Source: Balneolaceae bacterium
GTDB taxonomy: Bacteria > Bacteroidota > Rhodothermia > Balneolales > Balneolaceae
Length of the DNA stretch: 6,428 nt
Direction of reading: 5' to 3'
NCBI GenBank assembly: GCA_007117235.1
Contig: SKGY01000105.1
Location: 1 to 6,428 of the forward strand
In this document: positions 1-6,428 of the stretch, one piece after another
Layout of the letters: each line of letters starts with the position of its first letter
Numbering within the stretch: the stretch's first letter is position 1
Notes under the pieces: generated by a model
Seen by the model: the letters and a program-made list of their open reading frames with translations, nothing else
What the model was told of the DNA's origin: nothing
Database searches by the model: none
Made by a program: the position numbers and the translations under genes

Positions 1-658
1 GTTCTCTAACGCTGCGAACTTTGTCATTTAGTCGAGCCATATCTTCTGATCTGCTTAATGCCCCTCCTCCCATAATGATATTTCTCTGCTGCGAGAGCAT
101 CTCATTTTCAAGTGCAATATTACGGGCCTGCTGTAAAAGTCCTAACGCCCTGTAAATTCTGCTGCTGTTATCAGCGGCGCGCTCAAGCTCCGAGATCTGC
201 TGAGAATTATTCATAATCATATCACTGTAAACTCTTGAAGTCTCTCTCCTATTGATGGCCGCTAATGCATACCACTGAGCATCATTTCCAAGATGTGTTT
301 CAAGTACTTCTGCATTTATTAAATTCTGATCTGTACTGATTCTGCTAAAATTCACAAGTGAGTAACTATTTTCTGACATCCATTGATCACCATCTTCCCA
401 CTCTAAAAACTCCTCCTCCACGGTTTGTTCGGCATCAACACGGGATTGAAATATTCTGGATAAACTCGCTAATGCCTGATCTTGGGCAGCATTTTGCGTG
501 CTTCCTGAACCAACAGCTGCTAAATATTCCGATTCGCTATAAACTGAATATGGATTATCAACCCATTGCGGATTACCGGAGCTTGACTGTTGTGAAGAAG
601 CGCAGCTCGTAATTAAAAATAGTACTATGGTTAAAAGTGAGGTTAGATTTTTTCTCAT
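1..658 (-). CDS. LPP20-family outer-envelope lipoprotein (3' end outside window)
   Basis: Partial gene: ATG at 658-656, open for 219 codons to the window edge with no stop. My translation begins MRKNLTSLLTIVLFLITSCASS. This is a short basic N-terminus, a hydrophobic core and a lipobox ending at Cys19, so it should be a lipidated envelope protein. A spacer rich in Ser and Gln (about 20-28) precedes the LPP20-type core: NPQWVDNP at 29-36, then LAAVGSGS at 46-53, then an Ala-rich helix (about 57-75). The 'P-x-W-V ... VGSG ... A-x-x-x-A' pattern is typical of that family. Residues from about 145 onward look helical and rich in Gln, Glu and Arg. The ATG lies 2 bp after the stop of the upstream lipoprotein gene, so the two are very probably co-transcribed and translationally coupled. 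The family was named for a Helicobacter antigen, and its molecular function is unknown. Family assignment is fairly secure; function is not. Confidence 0.82.
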   Translation of the reverse strand, partial: MRKNLTSLLTIVLFLITSCASSQQSSSGNPQWVDNPYSVYSESEYLAAVGSGSTQNAAQDQALASLSRIFQSRVDAEQTVEEEFLEWEDGDQWMSENSYSLVNFSRISTDQNLINAEVLETHLGNDAQWYALAAINRRETSRVYSDMIMNNSQQISELERAADNSSRIYRALGLLQQARNIALENEMLSQQRNIIMGGGALSRSEDMARLNDKVRSVRE

Positions 659-660
659 GA

Positions 661-1983
661 CTAATTCCAGTATAGAGTTTGCATAACATTTAGTGAATTT
701 GCAGACGTAATTTCTATTTCCTGTTCTTCAAAAAACAGAAGATTACCTGAACGATCTTTGTATTGTATTCTCACATCATGTGATCCTTCGGGCAGATACA
801 ATAAGGTTGAATGAGCTTTACCGGGCAACGTCTGCCATGATCGTGTGTCAGCCCGTTCAGTCACTTCCTGGCCAATTTTTCCAAATATGCTTAGCACTTC
901 GCCAAGTATTTCATTCTCTTCTCTGGCTCTGTTTGCCAAAGCCCTTGACCCGAATGCTTTGATGAGTGATCTCACAACAGAACGCCCATAAACCAGCGGC
1001 TCTTTTACCTTATAAACCTCTCTGGCTATTTTATCCATCTCTTCAATTAAATAGAGAGGTACGGTAAGGGTATCATTAATCACCGCTGAAACTTCCGCCA
1101 CACTAGACTCCCACTCTTCTAAAGTGGGGAGTGAAAAAATGAGGTAAAAATCTTCTTCCGGTATATAAAGTCTGTACTCGTTCGATTTTTTGATTGGCGC
1201 CCTACCTGAGAACCCTTTCAGCATCAGGTTAAATGATTCGGGTTCTGAGATTTTATCGAAAAGTTCATCTCCAACCTGCGGCCTGGCTCCAATAGCAGCT
1301 TGATCATTCAGAGCAACACGTGCCCTGTCAATTTCGATACGCGCGTTGTCCGGCCTGTTGGATTTAGAGTAGAGTACGGCAGACAAATAGTGGCCCAATG
1401 CACTATTTTCGATGTTTACATCACCAATCTCCCAATCAACCTTACCGGTTGTATCCTGCCTCGCTAAAGATTCTGCCAGCCCGCGATAGTGTTCATCCAG
1501 CCTCTCCATTTTAAAACTCAATCTCCTCGCCTCAACCAATGCAGATTCAAGATCCCCCAAATGCATAAAGTTTAAACTTTTAAATACATTCAGATAGATG
1601 TCCTCATAATCCTCACCACCGTAAACCAGAGAGTAATCATTTACTACAAATGACTGAATGGCTCGAGTAACTGAACGTGCAAATTGAGCTTCAATCTCTA
1701 GTTCTGCTTCATTAAAAAACTGGTTGCTTCCCTCATAATCACCTGCAAAATGAAGAACTGCTCCTCTTTCGAGGTACATAAGCACAGCATCCTTAGATTG
1801 GTACACTTTCTGCTGTTCAAATCGATCAAGCAGACTTGATGCGTTGTCAAAATCTCTGTTTGCGAATGAATTTCTAAGATCTACTTGAGCATCATCCAGA
1901 AAATACGATGCACAGCCAAAGCTGACCAGTAAAACCAGAGCAATTATTACAGAACTGCTTAAAATTCTCTTTGTTGACCCCAT
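661..1983 (-). CDS. COG3014-family lipoprotein of unknown function, TPR-like
   Basis: A 440-residue protein from ATG 1983. An in-frame TTG at 2010 would add nine residues. I prefer the ATG because it gives a compact signal peptide (MGSTKRIL, then a hydrophobic run) with a Cys at residue 24 (VSFGC), and because a weak purine-rich GGGAA lies 7 bp upstream of it. The lipobox has Ser rather than Leu at -3, so lipidation is probable but not canonical. Residues about 35-170 form helical pairs resembling tetratricopeptide repeats. Features that recall COG3014 proteins are the FSGRAP segment in the middle and, near residue 380, DTRSWQTLPG followed by a beta-rich tail (YLPEGSHDVRIQY) that ends at the C-terminus. 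COG3014 proteins are often encoded near LPP20 and LpoB-like lipoprotein genes, from memory. LpoB is an activator of penicillin-binding proteins, so a role in cell-wall assembly is conceivable. No direct function can be read from the sequence. Confidence 0.8.
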   Translation of the reverse strand: MGSTKRILSSSVIIALVLLVSFGCASYFLDDAQVDLRNSFANRDFDNASSLLDRFEQQKVYQSKDAVLMYLERGAVLHFAGDYEGSNQFFNEAELEIEAQFARSVTRAIQSFVVNDYSLVYGGEDYEDIYLNVFKSLNFMHLGDLESALVEARRLSFKMERLDEHYRGLAESLARQDTTGKVDWEIGDVNIENSALGHYLSAVLYSKSNRPDNARIEIDRARVALNDQAAIGARPQVGDELFDKISEPESFNLMLKGFSGRAPIKKSNEYRLYIPEEDFYLIFSLPTLEEWESSVAEVSAVINDTLTVPLYLIEEMDKIAREVYKVKEPLVYGRSVVRSLIKAFGSRALANRAREENEILGEVLSIFGKIGQEVTERADTRSWQTLPGKAHSTLLYLPEGSHDVRIQYKDRSGNLLFFEEQEIEITSANSLNVMQTLYWN

Positions 1984-2077
1984 AACCCAATTCCCATGAA
2001 TTTTTCCCAATATATAATCTATTGTTCAACAATGCACCTTACCAGCATTACTAAACTATAAAGCGTAATTAAACTGA
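1984..2077. other. Spacer and leader upstream of the lipoprotein pair
   Basis: A 94 bp gap between the ettA stop and the COG3014 gene. No intrinsic terminator is visible, so read-through from ettA is possible. On the minus strand it contains a possible 8 bp stem (2052-2045 with 2035-2028, two G-U pairs) overlapping a 13-base palindrome ATTGTTCAACAAT at 2021-2033. Either could be chance. Confidence 0.35.
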
Positions 2078-3748
2078 TTATCGCATCAATTTCTTATACT
2101 TTATTCTCGTTGGTTGATCTTCAGTGATTCCAAGCCTCTTTCGCTTGTTCTCTTCATACTCTTGATAATTTCCCTCAAACCAATACACTTCACTATTTCC
2201 TTCAAATGCAAGAATATGAGTTGCAACACGATCTAGAAACCATCTGTCGTGAGAAATCACAACAACGCATCCTGCAAATTGAAGCATTGCCTCTTCCAGA
2301 GCCCGCAGAGTATTTACATCCAGGTCGTTAGTTGGCTCATCCAATAGTAAAACATTTGAACCCTCTTTCAGAATTTTAGCCAAATGTACCCTGTTACGCT
2401 CACCACCTGATATCTCACTCACTTTTTTCTGCTGATCACTACCGCTGAAGTTGAAACGAGCTACATAAGCACGAGAGTTTACCTCCCTGTTACCAAGATT
2501 AATGATATCCTGTCCCCCGGAAATTTCTTCCCAAATTGTTTTACTTGGATCTAATGGTCGCTTTTGATCTACGTAGCTCAGCTTAACCGTTTCGCCAACC
2601 TCTATCTTACCACTGTCGGGTTTCTCTTCTCCGGTTATCATTCTGAAAAGCGTGGTTTTACCGGCACCATTCGGCCCAATAACACCAACAATTCCCCCGG
2701 GTGGCAGACTAAAGTTCATGTCTTCAACAAGGAGTATGTCATCATATCCTTTCTTTACATGTTCTGCTACAATCACTTTATTCCCCAATCTGGGTCCTGC
2801 TGGAATAAAAATCTCCATCTCATCACGAACTTTTTGATGCTCTTCCGACAACAACTCTTCATAGGAGTTGATACGGGCCTTACTTTTCGCTCTTCGCCCT
2901 TTTGGGTTTTGACGAATCCACTCAAGCTCCTGTTGTAATGTTTTTTGCCTTTTCGATTCCTGTTTCTCCTCTACTGCAAGTCTATCTCTTTTTTGCTCAA
3001 GCCATGAAGAATAATTTCCTTTAAACGGAATGCCTTCACCTCTATCGAGTTCAAGAATCCAGCCGGCAACATTATCCAGAAAATAACGATCGTGAGTAAC
3101 CGCAATAACAGTTCCCTCATATCGTGCAAGGTGTTGCTCCAGCCATCCTACAGACTCTGCATCCAAATGGTTTGTTGGCTCATCCAGCAACAGTACATCA
3201 GGCTTTTTAAGAAGCAATCTGCATAGAGCCACACGTCTTCTCTCACCACCTGAAAGCACGTCAATTTTGGAATCACCCGGAGGACAACGAAGTGCGTCCA
3301 TAGCCTGCTCAAGCTTTGAATCAATATCCCATGCGCCAATGCTGTCAATTTTTTCCTGAAGCTTTGTCTGTTTTTCAATAAGAGCTTCAAAATCTGCATC
3401 GGGATCACTAAATCCCTCGTTCACTGCTTCATACTCTTTGATGAGATCCATTGTCTCCTGAACACCTTCTTGAACTATCTCTTTAACAGTCTTATTTGGG
3501 TCCAGCTCGGGCTCCTGAGATAGATATCCGAACGTAACGCCTTTCTGCCTCGAAATGTCACCGATATAGTTATCATCAAGTCCGGCAATTATTCGCAGAA
3601 GTGTACTCTTACCAGCCCCATTCAAGCCAAGGACCCCAATTTTGGCTCCATAGAAAAATGACAGGTAGATGTCTTTTAAAACAGTTTTATTGGGTTTATA
3701 AACTTTACTAACCCCAACCATCGAAAAAATAATCTTTTGATCGCTCAA
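2078..3748 (-). CDS. ettA: EttA, energy-dependent translational throttle ABC-F ATPase
   Basis: A 556-residue soluble ABC-F protein, against about 555 for E. coli EttA. EttA binds the ribosomal E site and gates the first elongation steps according to ATP/ADP. NBD1: Walker A GLNGAGKST (41-49), signature LSGGE (165-169), Walker B LLLDE with catalytic Glu190, switch His219. The EttA-type arm insertion lies at about 95-140. The interdomain linker that contacts P-site tRNA (about 240-322) holds the conserved NPKGRRAKSKARI (281-293). NBD2: Walker A GPNGAGKTT (358-366), signature ISGGE (446-450; Ile replaces the usual Leu), Walker B LLLDE with Glu471. The C-terminus RIKYKKLMR matches the EttA tail. 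All catalytic residues are present. The start is TTG at 3748 with no visible Shine-Dalgarno; the first ATG (codon 10) aligns with an internal Met of E. coli EttA, so the TTG start fits the family better. It stands apart, with 130 bp before it and 94 bp after it. Normal length and linker argue against a resistance-type ABC-F. Confidence 0.97.
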   Translation of the reverse strand: MSDQKIIFSMVGVSKVYKPNKTVLKDIYLSFFYGAKIGVLGLNGAGKSTLLRIIAGLDDNYIGDISRQKGVTFGYLSQEPELDPNKTVKEIVQEGVQETMDLIKEYEAVNEGFSDPDADFEALIEKQTKLQEKIDSIGAWDIDSKLEQAMDALRCPPGDSKIDVLSGGERRRVALCRLLLKKPDVLLLDEPTNHLDAESVGWLEQHLARYEGTVIAVTHDRYFLDNVAGWILELDRGEGIPFKGNYSSWLEQKRDRLAVEEKQESKRQKTLQQELEWIRQNPKGRRAKSKARINSYEELLSEEHQKVRDEMEIFIPAGPRLGNKVIVAEHVKKGYDDILLVEDMNFSLPPGGIVGVIGPNGAGKTTLFRMITGEEKPDSGKIEVGETVKLSYVDQKRPLDPSKTIWEEISGGQDIINLGNREVNSRAYVARFNFSGSDQQKKVSEISGGERNRVHLAKILKEGSNVLLLDEPTNDLDVNTLRALEEAMLQFAGCVVVISHDRWFLDRVATHILAFEGNSEVYWFEGNYQEYEENKRKRLGITEDQPTRIKYKKLMR

Positions 3749-3878
3749 CGTATTACAACTTAAGTGGAAATTTTATTCCAATATAAAGCGGAACGCATTA
3801 AAGATATAATGTAGTTTTGGCTTACATTTCAATTAGTATCAGATTTAAACTACCAGCACTTCATTTGTTAGCATTCAA
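3749..3878. other. Intergenic spacer between the O-acyltransferase gene and ettA
   Basis: A 130 bp AT-rich gap on the minus-strand reading path. It should contain the end of the acyltransferase transcript and the ettA promoter. The only hairpin-like element is a 5 bp stem (TGGAA/TTCCA, 3765-3780) with a 6-base loop and no following T-run, so I do not call a terminator. TATATT on the minus strand, about 35 bp before the ettA start, could be a -10, but no -35 match accompanies it. Confidence 0.4.
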
Positions 3879-4646
3879 CTATACCATCGGATCAAAAATG
3901 GATACCACTCCCTCACGGAGTTTTTCTGCCAGTTGTTTACGGTCTCCATCTTTAATTGGTTTTTCACAAAACCTGACTGTACAGTTTATTCGCTTGTTGG
4001 ATGCCAATTTGAATAAGTGTTTATGAAACGGTTCGCGGGCGCCAAAGAAACAGACTGATTCCCGTGCATGAAGATCACCTTTTGCTTCATTTGTTTCATA
4101 TCGGAGTGAAGAGTAGTAAACCGGCAAGTTCATGTCTGCCGGGTACTGTAAAAGTGGTGGCCTGAACGGTAAAATTCCCTCTCCGCCAGACGTTGTCCCC
4201 TCAGGAAAGACAGCAATACCCTGACGTTTGTGTAAACTCTCTGATAGAATTTGGTTCACTCTTACAACATCTTTCTTTCTTGACCTGTCAATAAATACCA
4301 CTCCCATTGTCATCACCATAAAACCCAACACCGGCCAGCTACGAACCTCTTTTTTTGCTACAAATGTGCACTTTAGATTAAGGTATAAGGAGATAATATC
4401 AATGTAGCTAAGGTGATTCGATACTATAAAAAAAGGAGGTTTTGGCGGTACTCCTTCAGTTTTGACATGGATATTTAGAAACAGACACATCCCATGTGAC
4501 CAGACCCGCATGTATAAATTTCGCCATGCAGAATGAAAGGTTTTAAACGGATAGGTGAGCAAATATCCCGGCATATAAATCACGTAAATTGTCAACGTGT
4601 AAACAATTGCGGATAATAATTTAACCCACGGTCTGATCAACCTCAT
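3879..4646 (-). CDS. PlsC-type 1-acyl-lyso-lipid O-acyltransferase (GlsA/OlsA-like candidate)
   Basis: A 255-residue membrane-bound acyltransferase that transfers an acyl chain to a hydroxyl of a lyso-lipid. The N-terminus has a hydrophobic segment (about 10-33), which should anchor it to the inner membrane. Catalytic motif I NHLSYID (77-83) contains the His78/Asp83 dyad. Motif II is GVVFIDR (115-121) and motif III is FPEGTTS (147-153). The LPVYYSS stretch fits motif IV, where the family usually has a Val/Pro-rich strand. The start is ATG 4646, with a weak AGG a few bases upstream. It lies 45 bp downstream of an OlsB-like N-acyltransferase gene on the same strand with no terminator between them. 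That suggests it is the second enzyme of an aminolipid pathway (O-acylation of an N-acyl amino acid, as in GlsA or OlsA) rather than, or in addition to, the general PlsC that makes phosphatidic acid. The family call is strong; the substrate is inferred from context only. Confidence 0.92.
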   Translation of the reverse strand: MRLIRPWVKLLSAIVYTLTIYVIYMPGYLLTYPFKTFHSAWRNLYMRVWSHGMCLFLNIHVKTEGVPPKPPFFIVSNHLSYIDIISLYLNLKCTFVAKKEVRSWPVLGFMVMTMGVVFIDRSRKKDVVRVNQILSESLHKRQGIAVFPEGTTSGGEGILPFRPPLLQYPADMNLPVYYSSLRYETNEAKGDLHARESVCFFGAREPFHKHLFKLASNKRINCTVRFCEKPIKDGDRKQLAEKLREGVVSIFDPMV

Positions 4647-4691
4647 GGCCTGGAGTGATAAGAGATTAAAGTAGATTCAGAATACAAAAAC

Positions 4692-5447
4692 TTATCCAAA
4701 GAATAACTTTCTAACCCGGTCTGAAATATTCTCGACATCGAGCAAAATGATAAAGTGGCTTAGATTATTCTTTTCGTAGTAAGATGGTTCACCACAAATA
4801 TGGCACCCAACATCAAGATAGTTTCGCAGAAGTGGTGGAACATCAATTTCACCGGGTAAGTCTGGTTTTTTATACCCTTTGATTTTGTAAGATTCTTTCG
4901 GCTCAATTTGATGTTCAGGATGAAGATATCCTTCAGCCTTCAGATGATGAAAAGTATTCATCGCTACATCAATACTCGTATTGTCCAAAGCGGCATATCC
5001 AAAAAGGTATCGTTTATTGAAATGTGTTAAATATTCTGCAAATCCTTTCCAAAGAAAAAAGAGAATGCGTCCACTTCGGTGTTCTTTGCTGATACATGCT
5101 CTCCCAACCTCAACAGCATTTTGCAGCACATTAGCCGGTAAATTTTCTATATGAAATTTTTCCTCACTGGAAAAACCGTGCCCATCCTGAGCCATTTCGT
5201 AAGTTTGCAGTCTGTAAGTACCAATTATTGACTGATCCTCATTGTTAATTACAATCAGATGATGGGATTGGTCGTCATATCTGTCTTTGTCTTTTTCATC
5301 ATCAAATTTAAAATCTCTGCCCAGCTCCTCTTTAAAAACTCTATACCTCAATTTCAATGCGGCATCCACTTCTGCCTCAGTATCAGCAATTTTAATTGTG
5401 TACTTTCTGCTTTTAATGTCTTTTAAAACACGTTCTTTTACTAACAA
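4692..5447 (-). CDS. OlsB/GlsB-like GNAT N-acyltransferase, aminolipid synthesis
   Basis: A 251-residue protein of the OlsB/'hemolysin-like' GNAT family (COG3176 type), which transfers a 3-hydroxyacyl chain from acyl carrier protein to the amino group of an amino acid. Visible family marks are LRYRVFKEELG (33-43), HHLIVI (62-67), the GNAT strand IIGTYRL (74-80), EVGRACI (113-119) with the following arginine-containing loop, and the C-terminal PPLLRNYLDVG...CGEP block (204-221). A CxxC pair (Cys215, Cys218) sits in that last block. The gene is first in a two-gene unit with a PlsC-type O-acyltransferase. In Bacteroides the glsB-glsA pair makes glycine lipids, and in proteobacteria olsB-olsA makes ornithine lipids; glycine is favoured here only by the apparent lineage. 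The start is uncertain: TTG 5447 is the only ATG/GTG/TTG near the N-terminus, no Shine-Dalgarno is visible, and the frame stays open upstream to 5525 without another standard start. Confidence 0.88.
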   Translation of the reverse strand: MLVKERVLKDIKSRKYTIKIADTEAEVDAALKLRYRVFKEELGRDFKFDDEKDKDRYDDQSHHLIVINNEDQSIIGTYRLQTYEMAQDGHGFSSEEKFHIENLPANVLQNAVEVGRACISKEHRSGRILFFLWKGFAEYLTHFNKRYLFGYAALDNTSIDVAMNTFHHLKAEGYLHPEHQIEPKESYKIKGYKKPDLPGEIDVPPLLRNYLDVGCHICGEPSYYEKNNLSHFIILLDVENISDRVRKLFFG

Positions 5448-5482
5448 AGTGATGAATTGGATTAATTTTTGATCAGACTGTG

Positions 5483-5490
5483 CAAGTGTA
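5483..5490 (-). promoter_or_regulatory. Candidate Bacteroidota-type -7 element for the acyltransferase operon
   Basis: Read on the minus strand this is TACACTTG, one mismatch from the Bacteroidota -7 consensus TAnnTTTG, and it lies 35 bp upstream of the TTG start at 5447. A TTG triplet further upstream sits about 16 bp away, a little closer than the usual 19 or so for the -33 element. It is a low-confidence suggestion that also depends on the lineage guess. Confidence 0.2.
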
Positions 5491-5586
5491 CTAATTTTGA
5501 ATGAATCAATGAAGTAAACTTTTCAGATAAATTCACCTGTTTTTACAGTGATTCTGAACTTTCTAAACTCTAAAGCTTTTATATTT

Positions 5587-5592
5587 TATAAT
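5587..5592 (+). promoter_or_regulatory. Candidate -10 element for the MFS gene
   Basis: A perfect TATAAT hexamer lies 22 bp upstream of the proposed TTG start at 5615, leaving room for a leader of about 15 bases. The hexamer 17 bp upstream (TAAACT, 5564-5569) matches only about three of six -35 positions. In such an AT-rich spacer the hexamer could be chance, so this is a weak call. Confidence 0.25.
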
Positions 5593-5614
5593 CTATTAAA
5601 ATTAATAATCATTC

Positions 5615-6428
5615 TTGACCATTTCTGAAAACAGACCCGGGCTTCTGCGCGACGTTAATTTATACATCATTTTTGGCGTCACACTAACCGCAGTTATGGG
5701 TGTTTCGAGTATTGCACCGGCCTTCCCTTCCATTGCAAGATCTTTGGATGTTTCAAGTGGCCAAATCGGCCTTTTAATAACATTTTTTACTCTACCCGGT
5801 ATAGTATTTACCCCAATTTTTGGAGTATTGGCTGACCGTTATAATCGTAAAGTAATTCTTGTCCCATCACTCTTATTATTCGGTATTGCAGGAACAGCAT
5901 GTGCATTTGCTACATCATTTGAGCAACTTCTCCTTTTTCGTGTATTTCAAGGAGTGGGCAGTGCGGCATTGGGCGTTCTGAATCTAACTTTAATAGGTGA
6001 TCTCTATTCAGGCAACAAACGCGCAACCGTAATGGGTTATAACGGTAGTGTACTTAGTATTGGAACCGCCATGTATCCCGCTATTGGCGGAGCACTCGCA
6101 ATATTAGGATGGCACTATCCATTTTTCCTGAGTTTAATAGCAATTCCTGTCGGGCTATTTGTTCTCCTCTTCCTTAAGCAAGAAAAAAGTGAAAACGGTT
6201 TAGGCATCAATCTCTACCTAAGTGAGATTAAATCGGCTTTGATGTCGAAGATGGTACTTGGCCTTTTTCTTGGAATGTTCTTCACTTTTATCATTTTATA
6301 TGGCGGGTATATTACTTTCTTCACTATTCTGCTTGATGAGAAATTTGAAAAGAGCTCTCTTGCGATCGGGGTTATTCTTTCAGGGTCTTCCCTTTTAACC
6401 GCAATCACATCAGCACAGCTTGGAAAAC
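5615..6428 (+). CDS. MFS transporter, DHA1 drug:H+ antiporter-like (3' end outside window)
   Basis: Partial gene: 271 codons are visible, covering TM1 to about TM7 of an expected 12-helix inner-membrane transporter. Numbered from TTG 5615, TM1 spans about 15-35 and ends in SSIAPAFPSIA. Motif A of the loop between TM2 and TM3 is GVLADRYNRK (70-79). RVFQGVGSAA (109-118) matches motif B with its conserved Arg109. GTAMYPAIGG (150-159) corresponds to motif C, typical of antiporters, although its usual Gly-Pro pair is altered to Tyr-Pro. The start is TTG 5615, just after a stop at 5606-5608. The first in-frame ATG (5696) would cut TM1 in half, so the TTG fits the fold better. No Shine-Dalgarno is visible. 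The substrate cannot be told from the sequence. It is divergent from the aminolipid gene pair. Confidence 0.9.
   Translation, partial: MTISENRPGLLRDVNLYIIFGVTLTAVMGVSSIAPAFPSIARSLDVSSGQIGLLITFFTLPGIVFTPIFGVLADRYNRKVILVPSLLLFGIAGTACAFATSFEQLLLFRVFQGVGSAALGVLNLTLIGDLYSGNKRATVMGYNGSVLSIGTAMYPAIGGALAILGWHYPFFLSLIAIPVGLFVLLFLKQEKSENGLGINLYLSEIKSALMSKMVLGLFLGMFFTFIILYGGYITFFTILLDEKFEKSSLAIGVILSGSSLLTAITSAQLGK

Larger units (their letters stand above)
5448..5614. promoter_or_regulatory. Divergent intergenic control region
   Basis: This 167 bp spacer separates the minus-strand acyltransferase pair from the plus-strand MFS gene and must hold both promoters. It is strongly AT-rich, especially at 5575-5614. 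I see no clear operator palindrome, riboswitch-like structure or Shine-Dalgarno sequence in it. The exact width depends on the two TTG start choices at its edges. Confidence 0.6.

Noticed and set aside
358..612. Plus-strand open frame of 84 codons
   Set aside because: It lies entirely antisense to the LPP20 lipoprotein gene, whose signal peptide and family motifs are convincing. The plus-strand peptide shows no domain.
2564..2938. Plus-strand open frame of 124 codons
   Set aside because: It is antisense to the conserved linker and NBD2 of ettA, with no recognisable domain, so it is a shadow of the real gene.
3148..3408. Minus-strand open frame of 86 codons overlapping ettA in another frame
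   Set aside because: It is frame-shifted inside NBD1 of ettA, where the in-frame product has intact signature and Walker B motifs.
2078..3748. Antibiotic-resistance ABC-F protein
   Set aside because: Length, arm insertion, linker sequence and the C-terminal RIKYKK tail match EttA; resistance ABC-Fs have a longer, divergent interdomain linker.
3765..3780. Intrinsic terminator after the O-acyltransferase gene
   Set aside because: The stem is only 5 bp and AT-rich, with no following T-run on the minus strand, and it sits over 95 bp past the stop codon.
3729..5478. Shared GATCAAAA near the ettA and GNAT gene starts as a possible common regulatory motif
   Set aside because: An 8-base match in AT-rich DNA is expected by chance; in ettA it lies inside the coding region, in the GNAT gene upstream of the start, so the positions do not correspond.
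6214..6408. Minus-strand open frame of 64 codons near the right edge
   Set aside because: It is antisense to the MFS gene, whose frame is continuous with transmembrane helices throughout.
1..6428. Mobile element, phage, CRISPR or defence system
   Set aside because: No transposase, integrase, direct-repeat array, tRNA or defence-type domain is visible. All six genes are ordinary chromosomal families with similar base composition.

Overview
The window is a compact stretch of bacterial chromosome with six protein genes. Two of them run off the window edges. I see no RNA genes, mobile elements, CRISPR arrays or long repeats. AT-rich leaders, almost no Shine-Dalgarno sequences, frequent apparent TTG starts, loosely conserved lipoboxes and the gene families present all suggest the Bacteroidota/Balneolota/Rhodothermota group. 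That placement is inference from gene style and was not confirmed by a search.

Layout: positions 1-5447 are read entirely on the minus strand, in the order below. (1) 5447-3879: an OlsB-like GNAT N-acyltransferase followed 45 bp later by a PlsC-type O-acyltransferase. This is the arrangement of a two-step aminolipid pathway (glycine lipids via GlsB/GlsA, or ornithine lipids via OlsB/OlsA). (2) 3748-2078: a full-length EttA-type ABC-F translational factor. (3) 1983-661 and 658-<1: two envelope lipoproteins separated by only 2 bp, a COG3014-family protein and an LPP20-family protein whose 3' end lies outside the window. A single plus-strand gene, an MFS transporter of the drug:H+ antiporter type, begins at about 5615 and leaves the window at 6428. 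It is divergent from the acyltransferase pair across a 167 bp AT-rich spacer.

How the genes fit together: the two acyltransferases probably act in sequence on one lipid product, and the two lipoproteins are probably made together and act at the envelope. EttA is a housekeeping translation gene with no evident link to either pair. The MFS gene shares only the divergent control region with the acyltransferases. No intergenic stretch exceeds 300 bases, and I found no convincing intrinsic terminators.

Nothing here is strong evidence for a wholly undescribed system. The two items most worth following are the substrate identity of the aminolipid pair and the role of the COG3014-LPP20 lipoprotein pair. 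Start codons deserve care because three of the six genes appear to start with TTG.
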